A DNA stretch of 33,626 bases from positions 1-33,626 of the forward strand of contig JAKSDO010000122.1 in the NCBI GenBank assembly GCA_022360055.1, in the 5' to 3' direction. This DNA comes from Cytophagales bacterium. Its GTDB lineage: Bacteria > Bacteroidota > Bacteroidia > Cytophagales > Cyclobacteriaceae. Under the pieces are notes generated by a model. That model saw nothing but the letters and a program-made list of their open reading frames with translations, did not search any database and was not told where the DNA came from. The stretch's first letter is position 1. Every line of letters starts with the position of its first letter. Shown here in pieces: positions 26,573 through 33,626 of the stretch. The translations under genes and the position numbers were made by a program.

Positions 26573-27166
26573 TTATTTAATTATCTCAAATTCTCCGTTC
26601 AATCTTATATCCGTGGAGGATGCCCCCACGGTGAGCTTAAATAAACCCGGCTCTACAACCTCATCCATTTCCCGGTTTAGCAATGTCAGATGCTCCGGCT
26701 TCAACGTGAAAACAACTCTTTTTGTCTTACCCGGCTCAAGGAAAATTCGGTCAAAGCCTCGCAATTGATATTGATAGGTGATCACCGAACTCCGAACATC
26801 CTCGATATACAATTGAGGAATTTCATCGCCGGCCATATTTCCTACATTCGTTAAATCGAAACTGACTTTCAGATCGCCGGATTTGGTGGTGAGGTTATTT
26901 TCAATTTTCAGATTTTTATGTTCGAATGTCGTGTAAGAAAGGCCAAACCCGAAAGGATATAACGGATCCACCAACCTGCTCTCCCCTGTCCCGTGCGGCC
27001 CCTCCTTTGCCTGACCGGATTGCGACCATTCTATTTCTTTCTTTATCCATTGTGTATTCCGGGCTGACATTTTGTATCCGGGGCTAAAATTAATCGGAAT
27101 TAATTTATTTCTTTCAAACAATTTCCAGGGGTCATCCTGCAAACAATCGTCACTTTTGAGATGCAT
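26573..27166 (-). pseudogene. GH3 C-terminal remnant joined to an out-of-frame GH29 tail
   Basis: The 197-codon frame overlaps the end of the GH29 gene by 17 bases in another frame. Its first part, CLQDDPWKLFERN, resembles the conserved tail of GH29 enzymes (an AIYxTRPWKxxGE type motif). From about residue 70, DPLYPFGFGLSYTTFEH followed by a full fibronectin-III-like domain (GDEIPQLYIED, LRGFDRIFLEPGKTKRV, VVEPGLFKLTVGASS) is the C-terminus of a GH3 enzyme. The GH3 catalytic domains (about 600 residues) are absent and there is no signal peptide. It is therefore a deletion remnant, perhaps still translated by coupling to GH29. A functional stand-alone Fn3-like protein is unlikely. Confidence 0.75.
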
Positions 27167-28205
27167 TTGATTGGATCATCTCTCCAACTTCCAACAGGAT
27201 CTTCACCGATTCTTCCGGCACATTCCCATCACCGTCTGGACCAATATTAAGAAGCAGGTTTCCGCCCTTTCCATTTATATCCTTAAGCTTGTTGTAGACG
27301 GTCCGGGCATCTTTCCAATTCGTATCGCTCTTTTTAAAGCCCCAGGAATTATTCAACGTGTAGCAAGCCTCCCATTCGTGATCCATGGATTCTCCGGGAT
27401 GTTCCTGCTCGGGCGTGCCAAAATCCCTTTTGAAAATAGCGCGTTTTGCGACCCTGTTGTTGATCAGAATCTCCGGTTTCAGCGATCTGATATATTGGTA
27501 TAAATCTTCCCCGGAAGCCATATCCCACCAATACACCCAGTCTCCGTCAAACCAAAGCATCTCCGTATCGTATTTTTCAATTAATTCGCGGATCTGATTC
27601 TTCATATAAGTGATGTAGGCTCCCTTTTCCCCGGATTTCATCCTGACATTTCCCCATCGTGTCCAGGGATTGTGCCCGTCGATGTTCCGTTCCTGGGAAG
27701 GATGATGCCAATCAATGATGCTATAGTATGTGCAAAACTTCAAGCCGTGCTTTTTACACGCGGCGCTCAATTCCGCCAGGATATCCCTGCCGGCAAACGG
27801 AGTGCTCGATACATCAAAATTGGTATATTCGCTGTCCCAAAGGCAAAAACCTTCATGGTGCTTGGAGGTGATAACAATGTACTTCATTCCGGCATTCTTG
27901 GCGGTACGCGCGATAAAATCGGCATCAAAATCTTTCGGGTTGAACGAAGAAATGAGCATCGCATACACCTGGGCGGGAATATCGGCATTTGCCTGGATCC
28001 ACTCGGCATATTTGCCGGTGACTTTCTCTTCCCAGACCCCGCCAAGTTGACTGTACAATCCAAAATGGATGAACATACCGTACCTGGCATCCTTAAACCA
28101 TTTCATCCTTTTCAGATAATCTTCCCTGGATTCGTTTACGTAGTCAATCTGGGCAGTAAGGCTTAAACTGCAAAAAACAAGGAGAATCGCTAATATTCTT
28201 TTCAT
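27150..28205 (-). CDS. GH29 alpha-L-fucosidase
   Basis: This exported retaining fucosidase of 351 residues starts at the ATG at 28205 with a signal peptide (about 1-19, ending SLSLTAQ). A longer reading to 28235 would only translate part of the 89-bp repeat. GH29 signatures are WFKDARYGMFIHFGLYS (36-52), KHHEGFCLWDS (115-125), YYSIIDWHHP (160-169) and LWFDGDW (217-223), with the nucleophile Asp220. The catalytic barrel is complete, but the protein stops right after GEMIQSN, where relatives continue with a conserved tail that appears here in another frame. It may be slightly truncated yet active. Its own start codon coincides with the ATGAAA of the upstream repeat. Confidence 0.88.
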   Translation of the reverse strand: MKRILAILLVFCSLSLTAQIDYVNESREDYLKRMKWFKDARYGMFIHFGLYSQLGGVWEEKVTGKYAEWIQANADIPAQVYAMLISSFNPKDFDADFIARTAKNAGMKYIVITSKHHEGFCLWDSEYTNFDVSSTPFAGRDILAELSAACKKHGLKFCTYYSIIDWHHPSQERNIDGHNPWTRWGNVRMKSGEKGAYITYMKNQIRELIEKYDTEMLWFDGDWVYWWDMASGEDLYQYIRSLKPEILINNRVAKRAIFKRDFGTPEQEHPGESMDHEWEACYTLNNSWGFKKSDTNWKDARTVYNKLKDINGKGGNLLLNIGPDGDGNVPEESVKILLEVGEMIQSNASQK

Positions 28206-28384
28206 TTGCTTATATTTTTTAGTTAGCTGATACACTGAGATATATAGTCATGTTCTTGTATGTCCTAAAATTGCTCCGGTCCTGCCGGTTTCATTTGTTT
28301 ATATTTTTTCAGGTTGCTGACAATCAGAGAAATATAATCATGCTCGTATGCTTCCTGAATTTGCTCCGGTCCAACCGGTTTCAT
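28200..28384 (-). repeat. Two further copies of the 89-bp intergenic repeat
   Basis: Units run from TTTCAT at 28200 to 28289 (89 bp) and from 28289 to 28379 (90 bp), with a closing TTTCAT at 28379-28384. They fill most of the gap between the putative hydrolase stop (28440) and the GH29 start, in the same orientation as all other copies. The TTTCAT at 28200-28205 contains the GH29 start codon. The 90-bp unit is readable throughout on the minus strand, giving a 30-residue peptide starting MKPVGPEQIQ. Confidence 0.9.
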
Positions 28385-28439
28385 CATTATGTCAATTAAA
28401 ATTATGGTTCCCAAATTATTCATTACCGATCGAACGGCA

Positions 28440-29534
28440 TTATTTACTCAGTTGATTTTCCAAATCATCAATTGTTTTGCTAAATGTGGAAAAATCATCA
28501 CCATTAAGGCTTTGGCCTGTGAAAAAGCATACACCGTCGGCCCCATTTTTAATGCAGGTATCCACCACCGGCTTTATACCGTATTTTCTCACATGCCCCA
28601 AATGCAATCCCGCATACAACTCAGCCCTTCCTTTTAAAACCCTGACATCTTCCTTTACCACATCTTCAACCCATTTCAGATCTCCGTTGTAATCGTTGAA
28701 ATACATCATTGGGAAGAAGGCGTCCAAATTGAATCTTTCCCAATCCTGGCGAACAATCCTGCGCGCAATTGTCGGAGTCGGGAAAACAGCGGCGGAGATT
28801 TGTTTTCCGGTTTTATGCACGGCATCTGCCACAGCATTTACGACATCGACCAACATATCCAACCGGAACTGATGCCACGCTGTACTTTGAGAAGGGTCTT
28901 TCATTTCCAAAGGATCCTGGTCATGCTTCTCCTTAAACTTCGACCGGCAGCGCTCACAATAGCAAAAATCAAACTCGGCCATTTCGTGGTCCTGGACAAG
29001 GTTGTACTTTGGCTGAAGAGCTATCGGCAGGATTACGTCGCAATACCTCACGTAGTCAAGATGCACGGCATTTAATCCGTCAATTTTGCAAAGTTCGGTA
29101 TAATCCTCGATCAGAATACCCTTTACGTCGGGATGCGAAGGACACATCCATCGATAATACCCTACATACGGAGGCTTATCCACCACGGAATTTCCATCCC
29201 GGCTCACCGCGTACAGCTCAGGCCGCTCTTTCATGTACCCTCCCCGGTTCATGGTCCATCTCCAGGCGTGAAGGTCGAGGCCAATTTCTTTGGTCATCTT
29301 TGCCAGCTTCTCATAATGCTCATTGCTTCCGCCGGGAAGCACCCCATGGATCCGGTTTTCTTTCAATTTCTTCAAAAGGTTATACCAATCATCGTCCGTA
29401 TTGTTTTTCCCTCCGCCGAGCCAGGCCCAATTTTTCAATCTGACCTTGTTGTCTGATAAAGTTCCACATCCGAATCCGGCCCCCATCATCATGCTGGAAA
29501 TGCCTGCTATTTGTATAAAATCTCTTCGTTTCAC
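28440..29534 (-). CDS. Tat-exported putative TIM-barrel glycoside hydrolase
   Basis: This 364-residue protein begins MKRRDFIQIAG, a twin-arginine signal, and has a lipobox-like GAGFGC (Cys23). The body looks like the hypothetical glycosyl-hydrolase (GHL6/GHL10-type) TIM barrels: WRWTMNRGG, GLNAVHLDYVRY with acidic Asp near the end of a strand, FDFCYCERCRSKFKE with a Cys cluster, and FFPMMYFND. These families are predicted but poorly characterised hydrolases. It is 9 bases after the sulfatase gene, in one transcript. The catalytic residues cannot be assigned with confidence, and the substrate is unknown. Confidence 0.65.
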   Translation of the reverse strand: MKRRDFIQIAGISSMMMGAGFGCGTLSDNKVRLKNWAWLGGGKNNTDDDWYNLLKKLKENRIHGVLPGGSNEHYEKLAKMTKEIGLDLHAWRWTMNRGGYMKERPELYAVSRDGNSVVDKPPYVGYYRWMCPSHPDVKGILIEDYTELCKIDGLNAVHLDYVRYCDVILPIALQPKYNLVQDHEMAEFDFCYCERCRSKFKEKHDQDPLEMKDPSQSTAWHQFRLDMLVDVVNAVADAVHKTGKQISAAVFPTPTIARRIVRQDWERFNLDAFFPMMYFNDYNGDLKWVEDVVKEDVRVLKGRAELYAGLHLGHVRKYGIKPVVDTCIKNGADGVCFFTGQSLNGDDFSTFSKTIDDLENQLSK

Positions 29535-29543
29535 TTTTAGATA

Positions 29544-31073
29544 TCAATTTGTTCCTTCAATCATTTTCAACTGTCGCCAATGCCTGGGCTCGTCATTCAA
29601 CTGATTTTCGCCGGGCGTACTTCTCCCGTTTCCGATAATTTGCAACAACTCCTTTCTGTATTGTTCGACAATTTGAGGTGCCGAATCCTGCAAATTGCTT
29701 TCTTCCGCTATGTCATTTTTCAAATTGTAAAGCTGAATAGCCGGCAATTGATCAATGCCCTCCGATTTTGGTTTCGGTGCGCTCCATCCTCCGGACCCCG
29801 GACAGAAAATCGCTTTATAATCTCCTTTTCGATAAGCAAAAGATCCGTTTATGGAATGATGGATAATGCTTTCTCTCACCCGGGCGGTGGAGGCCACGTC
29901 GAGGGCAGGCAAATAGCTGTAGCTATCTTCGGCTACATTATCCGGGTAGGTAACGCCAATCATATCGGCAACGGTGGCAAACAGGTCGGTCGTACATACC
30001 AGTTGATCCGATCTTCCGGCTTTCACTCTTTCAGGCCAGCGAACCACGTACGGCACCCGATGGCCTCCTTCAAATATATCGGCCTTATGCCCCCGGAAAA
30101 CATAGCTCGGGTCATGCCCTTTGGTTTCCAATTGCCTGTAATCCGCTTCCGGAGAACACCCGTTGTCGCTGGTAAATATCAATACGGTATTTTCGGATAT
30201 CCCCTGCCGCTCCAAAGCGCTCATCACTTCTCCAACCACCCAATCTACCATGACCACAAAATCTCCGTACGGATTGTCCAAACCACTCTTCCCTTGAAAC
30301 TCCTCAGTGGGTAAAATTGGAGTGTGCGGAGCCGGAAGGGGCATGTAAATAAAAAACGGCCGATCTCCATTTGCATGATCGTTTATAAACTTCACAGTCT
30401 TTTTTGTGATATCCGGCAATACCCGCTCATGCACAAAATCATCAGATGTGAGTCCCTTACGCCACCACGACTGCGCTCCCTTGTCTTCGGTCTCCTTTGT
30501 CGGAACCATCGTCGGCATATCGTTTTCTATCCAGACGTACGGCGGCATATCAAGTGAACCGTTGAATCCATAGAAATAATCAAACCCCCGTGTCGTCGGG
30601 CTGTTTTCAACTTTTGTTGAGTAATCCACCTGGTCATTCCCTGCATCGATATTGGCCCAATCCCAACCGAGGTGCCACTTCCCTATGCCGGCTGTTCTAT
30701 ATCCATGTTGCTTTAAGAAACCCGCGACCGTAAGACGGTCCGGGGGAATCAGCGCCTTGCTAAAACCGCCTAACACCCCCTGCTTCAAGGTAGACCTCCA
30801 GTTATACCTGCCCGTAAGTATTCCATATCTTGTCGGGGTACAAACCGAGCTGCTGGTATGTGCATCGGTAAACATGACGCCTTCGGAGGCCAGTTTGTCA
30901 ATAAATGGCGTCTGAATTTTGGAATTTTCATTGAAGCATGAAACATCTCCGTATCCCAGATCATCGGCCAGAATAAATACAATGTTTGGCCTGGTTTCCT
31001 TTCGAACCTCCTGACAGCTAAAAAATGTAAGAAGCAGGAAAAGCATAAAAATTTGGTTTACACGCATTTTCAT
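29544..31073 (-). CDS. Type I formylglycine-dependent sulfatase (lipoprotein)
   Basis: This 509-residue enzyme has a lipobox ending FFSC (Cys20). Metal-binding Asp37/Asp38 are in PNIVFILADDLGYGD, and the modification motif C78-T-P-T-R is in SSSVCTPTRYGILTGRYNWRS; Cys78 would be converted to formylglycine by a maturase (FGE or anSME), none of which is in this window. Further conserved parts are FTSDNGCSPE and FEGGHRVPYVVRWP. The length is typical of polysaccharide sulfatases. It should remove sulfate esters from the glycan so that the exo-fucosidases can proceed. It is 31 bases after the GH95 gene and 9 bases before the TIM-barrel gene. The sulfatase subfamily is not assigned. Confidence 0.93.
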   Translation of the reverse strand: MKMRVNQIFMLFLLLTFFSCQEVRKETRPNIVFILADDLGYGDVSCFNENSKIQTPFIDKLASEGVMFTDAHTSSSVCTPTRYGILTGRYNWRSTLKQGVLGGFSKALIPPDRLTVAGFLKQHGYRTAGIGKWHLGWDWANIDAGNDQVDYSTKVENSPTTRGFDYFYGFNGSLDMPPYVWIENDMPTMVPTKETEDKGAQSWWRKGLTSDDFVHERVLPDITKKTVKFINDHANGDRPFFIYMPLPAPHTPILPTEEFQGKSGLDNPYGDFVVMVDWVVGEVMSALERQGISENTVLIFTSDNGCSPEADYRQLETKGHDPSYVFRGHKADIFEGGHRVPYVVRWPERVKAGRSDQLVCTTDLFATVADMIGVTYPDNVAEDSYSYLPALDVASTARVRESIIHHSINGSFAYRKGDYKAIFCPGSGGWSAPKPKSEGIDQLPAIQLYNLKNDIAEESNLQDSAPQIVEQYRKELLQIIGNGRSTPGENQLNDEPRHWRQLKMIEGTN

Positions 31074-31104
31074 AATTTAGATCGCTTGTTAATTGGATTA
31101 TTTG

Positions 31105-33501
31105 TCATTTACTTTTGCTTATTCCTCCATCAAACCTGATCGTCTTTCGTTCGCCGGCTCTCAATTCAAGATCCATTGCTTTTTCCCGATAGGTGATTTG
31201 GGTTTTCCCACCCTTAATTGCTTTTACATCCGTCTGAATCAGGTTTCCGTCTTCCCATTGCATGCTTACCTCGTAATTGCCTCTGGCCTTCAATCCGGCA
31301 ACGCTACCGCGTCCCCAGTCATCTGGAAGCGCAGGTAATAAACGGATCACGCCGGGCTCGTGAGATTGAATGAGCATTTCCGCAATTCCGGCGGTAACAC
31401 CGAGGTTCCCATCGATCTGGAAAATATGAGGCGGATGCAGATCAAACAGATTTGGCGTGATCTGCTTTTGCATCAATTGGTTTACATGATACAGACACTG
31501 ATTGCCGTCCAGTAGCCGGGCGTAAAAGTTAACCATCCAGGCCCTGCTCCAGCCCGTTTGCCCGCCGCCAAAGGATAGCCTGCGCTCCAACGTTTTTTTA
31601 GCCGCCTCAAACAACCGCGGCGTGCCCGGGTTGATCTGATTCGAAGGATGTAAAGCATACAAATGCGAAATATGACGGTGCCCGGGTTCCGCTTCTTCAT
31701 AGTCTTCCATCCATTCCCGGATGGTGCCGTCACGACCGATTTTTACAGGCGGCAATTTTGCCATGGCATTTTCGATTTCCTCCGAAAGGCCACCATCCGA
31801 TATAATCTTTTCCGCCTCCAGGCATGCCTGAAATACATCGCGGATAATCTGAATATCGATGCTTGCGGCGACTGTATTTCTCAAGCGCTTTCCGCTTTCC
31901 GGATGAATATAAGTGTTTTCCGGAGAATACGACGGAGCAGTCACCAAATATCCGGTTTTATCTTCCCGTAAAAAATCAAGAATGAAGCGGGCAGCGCCTT
32001 TCAGGACAGGATAGGCTACCTCACTCAGGTATTTCTCATCCCGGGTAAACTCATAATGGCGCCAGAGCGTCATCGCCATCCAGGCGCCGGCCAGCGGGAA
32101 GCTGTATCCGTTGGTTATCTGGGAATTTTCATTGGAGCCCGATGGCGTGGTCCGTCCAAACGGATTGGTAACATGATGCGCTACCCAACCGCCGGAGTTG
32201 ATGAATTTTGAAGCCGTAATTTTTCCTCTGTCTGCCAGTTGCCGCATGAAATTGCTCAATGGAACCACGGTCTCGGAGATGTTGCAGACATCGGCCGGCC
32301 AGTAATTCATCTGGAGGTTTATATTCAGATGAAAGTCCGACTCCCAGGCCGCCCACATGTCTTTGTTCCAGATCCCCTGTAAATTGGCCGGCAACACGGC
32401 TTTACCTCCGGAACTTGACAAAAGCAAATATCTTCCGTACTGGAAAAGTAGTTGGGCGAGGTACGGGTCCCCGGCGCCTTCCTTCAGACGCTCCAATCGC
32501 CGGTCTGTGGGAATGGTATCTTTTTCAACACCGGAAATATCCAGCTTCAACCGATTGTAGCGCGATGTGCTTGTTTCCACATGAGCTTGTTTCATAGTGC
32601 CGTACCCGGCTTTGGAAGCTCTGGCTATTTGTTGTTTTAAAATCTCCCTGTAGTCTATATGATCTCCAAAATCCAGCTTTTTTACATCGTAATTGGTAGT
32701 AGCGCCAAAAAGTACGGTAAATGAAGATGATCCGTTTATTACCAGCGAGGAATCCGTACGCGTACATGTCCCGTCATCCGGCAACACCTTGACCATACCC
32801 GCAAACTTCATATGCATCCCCCCTTTGCCGGACCCTCCGGCGTTGTCGTCATATCCGTCGGGATTGTCAAAGATCTGACCATCAATCCATAGCTCGTCGT
32901 CTTGATTTTTAACCGTTACATCCTTTTCTCTGTGAAATGAGATTTCGCAATCTGTCGGAACGCGATCCTGGCTCTCAAACCGATATACCAACACATCGTA
33001 CTCCTCAGGTATAAATGTCTCACGCATAAACCTCTTCCCCTCAAAATCGTATGCCACAAGATTTATGGCCGTCGCTAAATCAAGTGCACGCGTGTAGTTC
33101 TCAACGGTTTTATGATCAAATTTTAAAAACAGGTCACCAAATGGCTGATAGGATCGAAAGCTTGTGGGATATGCCACCAAATGTTTTCTTGCATACTCAT
33201 AGGCTTCTTCAAATTTCCCTTCCAGATTCAACCGCTGAAATTCAGGGTAATGCATTTCAATATCTTCCGGATAAGGATCTTCGGGACGGCCCGCCCACAA
33301 GCTTTCTTCGTTCAATTGCAATTGTTCTTTATCGGTCCTTCCGAAAACCATAGCGCCCAACCTGCCATTTCCAAGCGGGAGCGCTTCAAACCAATCCTTT
33401 GCAGGTTGATTGTACCAAAGTTTCTCCGAAAACCCGGCCTTTTCTTTGCAGGCTCCAAGGCTTAAGATCAGCAGTAGGGGTATGAGCAATTTATGATGCA
33501 T
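31105..33501 (-). CDS. GH95 alpha-L-fucosidase (second copy, lipoprotein)
   Basis: This 798-residue lipoprotein has a lipobox ending LSLGAC (Cys18). Full GH95 architecture is present: [26 protein letters not shown] at the N-terminus, HLNINLQMNYWPAD near residue 394 with the catalytic Asn pair, and [19 protein letters not shown] near 600. It differs from the first GH95 in many positions (for example HLNIN versus HININ, and ALHPS versus GLYPS), so it is a paralogue, not a recent duplicate. It is the first gene of the enzyme run visible here. In the 125 bases upstream (33502-33626) I see no clear promoter element and no identifiable gene, so the operon may begin outside the window. Confidence 0.93.
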   Translation of the reverse strand: MHHKLLIPLLLILSLGACKEKAGFSEKLWYNQPAKDWFEALPLGNGRLGAMVFGRTDKEQLQLNEESLWAGRPEDPYPEDIEMHYPEFQRLNLEGKFEEAYEYARKHLVAYPTSFRSYQPFGDLFLKFDHKTVENYTRALDLATAINLVAYDFEGKRFMRETFIPEEYDVLVYRFESQDRVPTDCEISFHREKDVTVKNQDDELWIDGQIFDNPDGYDDNAGGSGKGGMHMKFAGMVKVLPDDGTCTRTDSSLVINGSSSFTVLFGATTNYDVKKLDFGDHIDYREILKQQIARASKAGYGTMKQAHVETSTSRYNRLKLDISGVEKDTIPTDRRLERLKEGAGDPYLAQLLFQYGRYLLLSSSGGKAVLPANLQGIWNKDMWAAWESDFHLNINLQMNYWPADVCNISETVVPLSNFMRQLADRGKITASKFINSGGWVAHHVTNPFGRTTPSGSNENSQITNGYSFPLAGAWMAMTLWRHYEFTRDEKYLSEVAYPVLKGAARFILDFLREDKTGYLVTAPSYSPENTYIHPESGKRLRNTVAASIDIQIIRDVFQACLEAEKIISDGGLSEEIENAMAKLPPVKIGRDGTIREWMEDYEEAEPGHRHISHLYALHPSNQINPGTPRLFEAAKKTLERRLSFGGGQTGWSRAWMVNFYARLLDGNQCLYHVNQLMQKQITPNLFDLHPPHIFQIDGNLGVTAGIAEMLIQSHEPGVIRLLPALPDDWGRGSVAGLKARGNYEVSMQWEDGNLIQTDVKAIKGGKTQITYREKAMDLELRAGERKTIRFDGGISKSK

Positions 33502-33626
33502 GTTTCAACAGTTAAATTTATTCCATGTTCCTCTGTGCCATGTGCCACTCCGGATAATTTCCGCCCCAGATGCAACAGTCCGTTTTTCAAAATACCCGGG
33601 GATCACATCATTCCGGATTTATTCAA

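Noticed and set aside
28206-28235. A GH29 start at 28235 instead of 28205
   Set aside because: The extra ten codons are repeat sequence, and the signal peptide begins at the internal ATG.
18-28384. The post-gene repeats as integron attC sites
   Set aside because: Position after genes and palindromic character fit, but the conserved attC core sites (GTTRRRY/RYYYAAC) are absent, no integrase is present, and the flanked genes form ordinary operons.
33505-33618. A 38-codon open frame upstream of the second GH95 (YFEKRTVASGAEIIRSGTW)
   Set aside because: It has no ATG and no recognised similarity, and the window ends too soon to tell whether it is the end of a gene or noise.

Overview
The window comes from a Bacteroidota genome, probably a marine or free-living Cytophagales-type bacterium. 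The evidence is a SusC/SusD pair, many secreted and lipoprotein glycosidases, FG-GAP/ASPIC and MORN proteins, and several TAnnTTTG promoter elements. No rRNA, tRNA, CRISPR array or intact transposase was found. Almost everything is on the minus strand; the exceptions are a small outer-membrane protein gene and a DeoR-type regulator.

Layout. (1) 1-304: three tandem copies of an 89-bp intergenic repeat. (2) 305-4052: a leucine operon transcribed leftwards, leuC-leuD-leuA. It is preceded by a TACCTTTG promoter and a 41-codon leader peptide rich in Val/Leu/Ile whose end overlaps a hairpin, so it looks attenuation-controlled. No leuB lies in the window. (3) 4267-6081: an outer-membrane barrel protein, convergent with a CobW/P47K metallochaperone GTPase. 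(4) 6123-10870: a broken GH172 (DUF2961) gene, a 1146-residue FG-GAP/ASPIC lipoprotein and a MORN-repeat protein. (5) 10894-15897: a SusD-like and SusC transport pair ending at a strong terminator. (6) 15898-16909: a palindrome-rich divergent control region and a DeoR/GlpR-type regulator. (7) 16906-33501: a leftward run of carbohydrate enzymes. In transcription order these are GH95, sulfatase, a Tat-exported putative TIM-barrel hydrolase, GH29, a GH3 C-terminal remnant, GH92, two five-bladed beta-propeller (GH43-like) proteins, a sulfatase stub, a second GH95, and a GH43-like/GH29 fusion.

Together regions 5-7 form a polysaccharide utilization locus. Two GH95 and two GH29 enzymes point to a glycan rich in alpha-L-fucose (or L-galactose). 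The sulfatase suggests the glycan is sulfated, and GH92 suggests alpha-mannose; a fucose-containing sulfated polysaccharide or sulfated fucosylated glycan from algae is the best guess. SusC/SusD would import the released oligosaccharides. The only regulator in view is the DeoR-type protein, a family that senses sugar phosphates and includes E. coli FucR, rather than the HTCS or ECF sigma/anti-sigma systems usual for such loci.

Most notable are the dispersed 89-bp repeat family with covarying hairpins, always placed after a stop codon in the same orientation; the leucine leader; three paralogous unclassified beta-propeller proteins, one fused to GH29; and several decayed genes (GH172, sulfatase, GH29 tail/GH3), which show that the locus has been trimmed by deletions.
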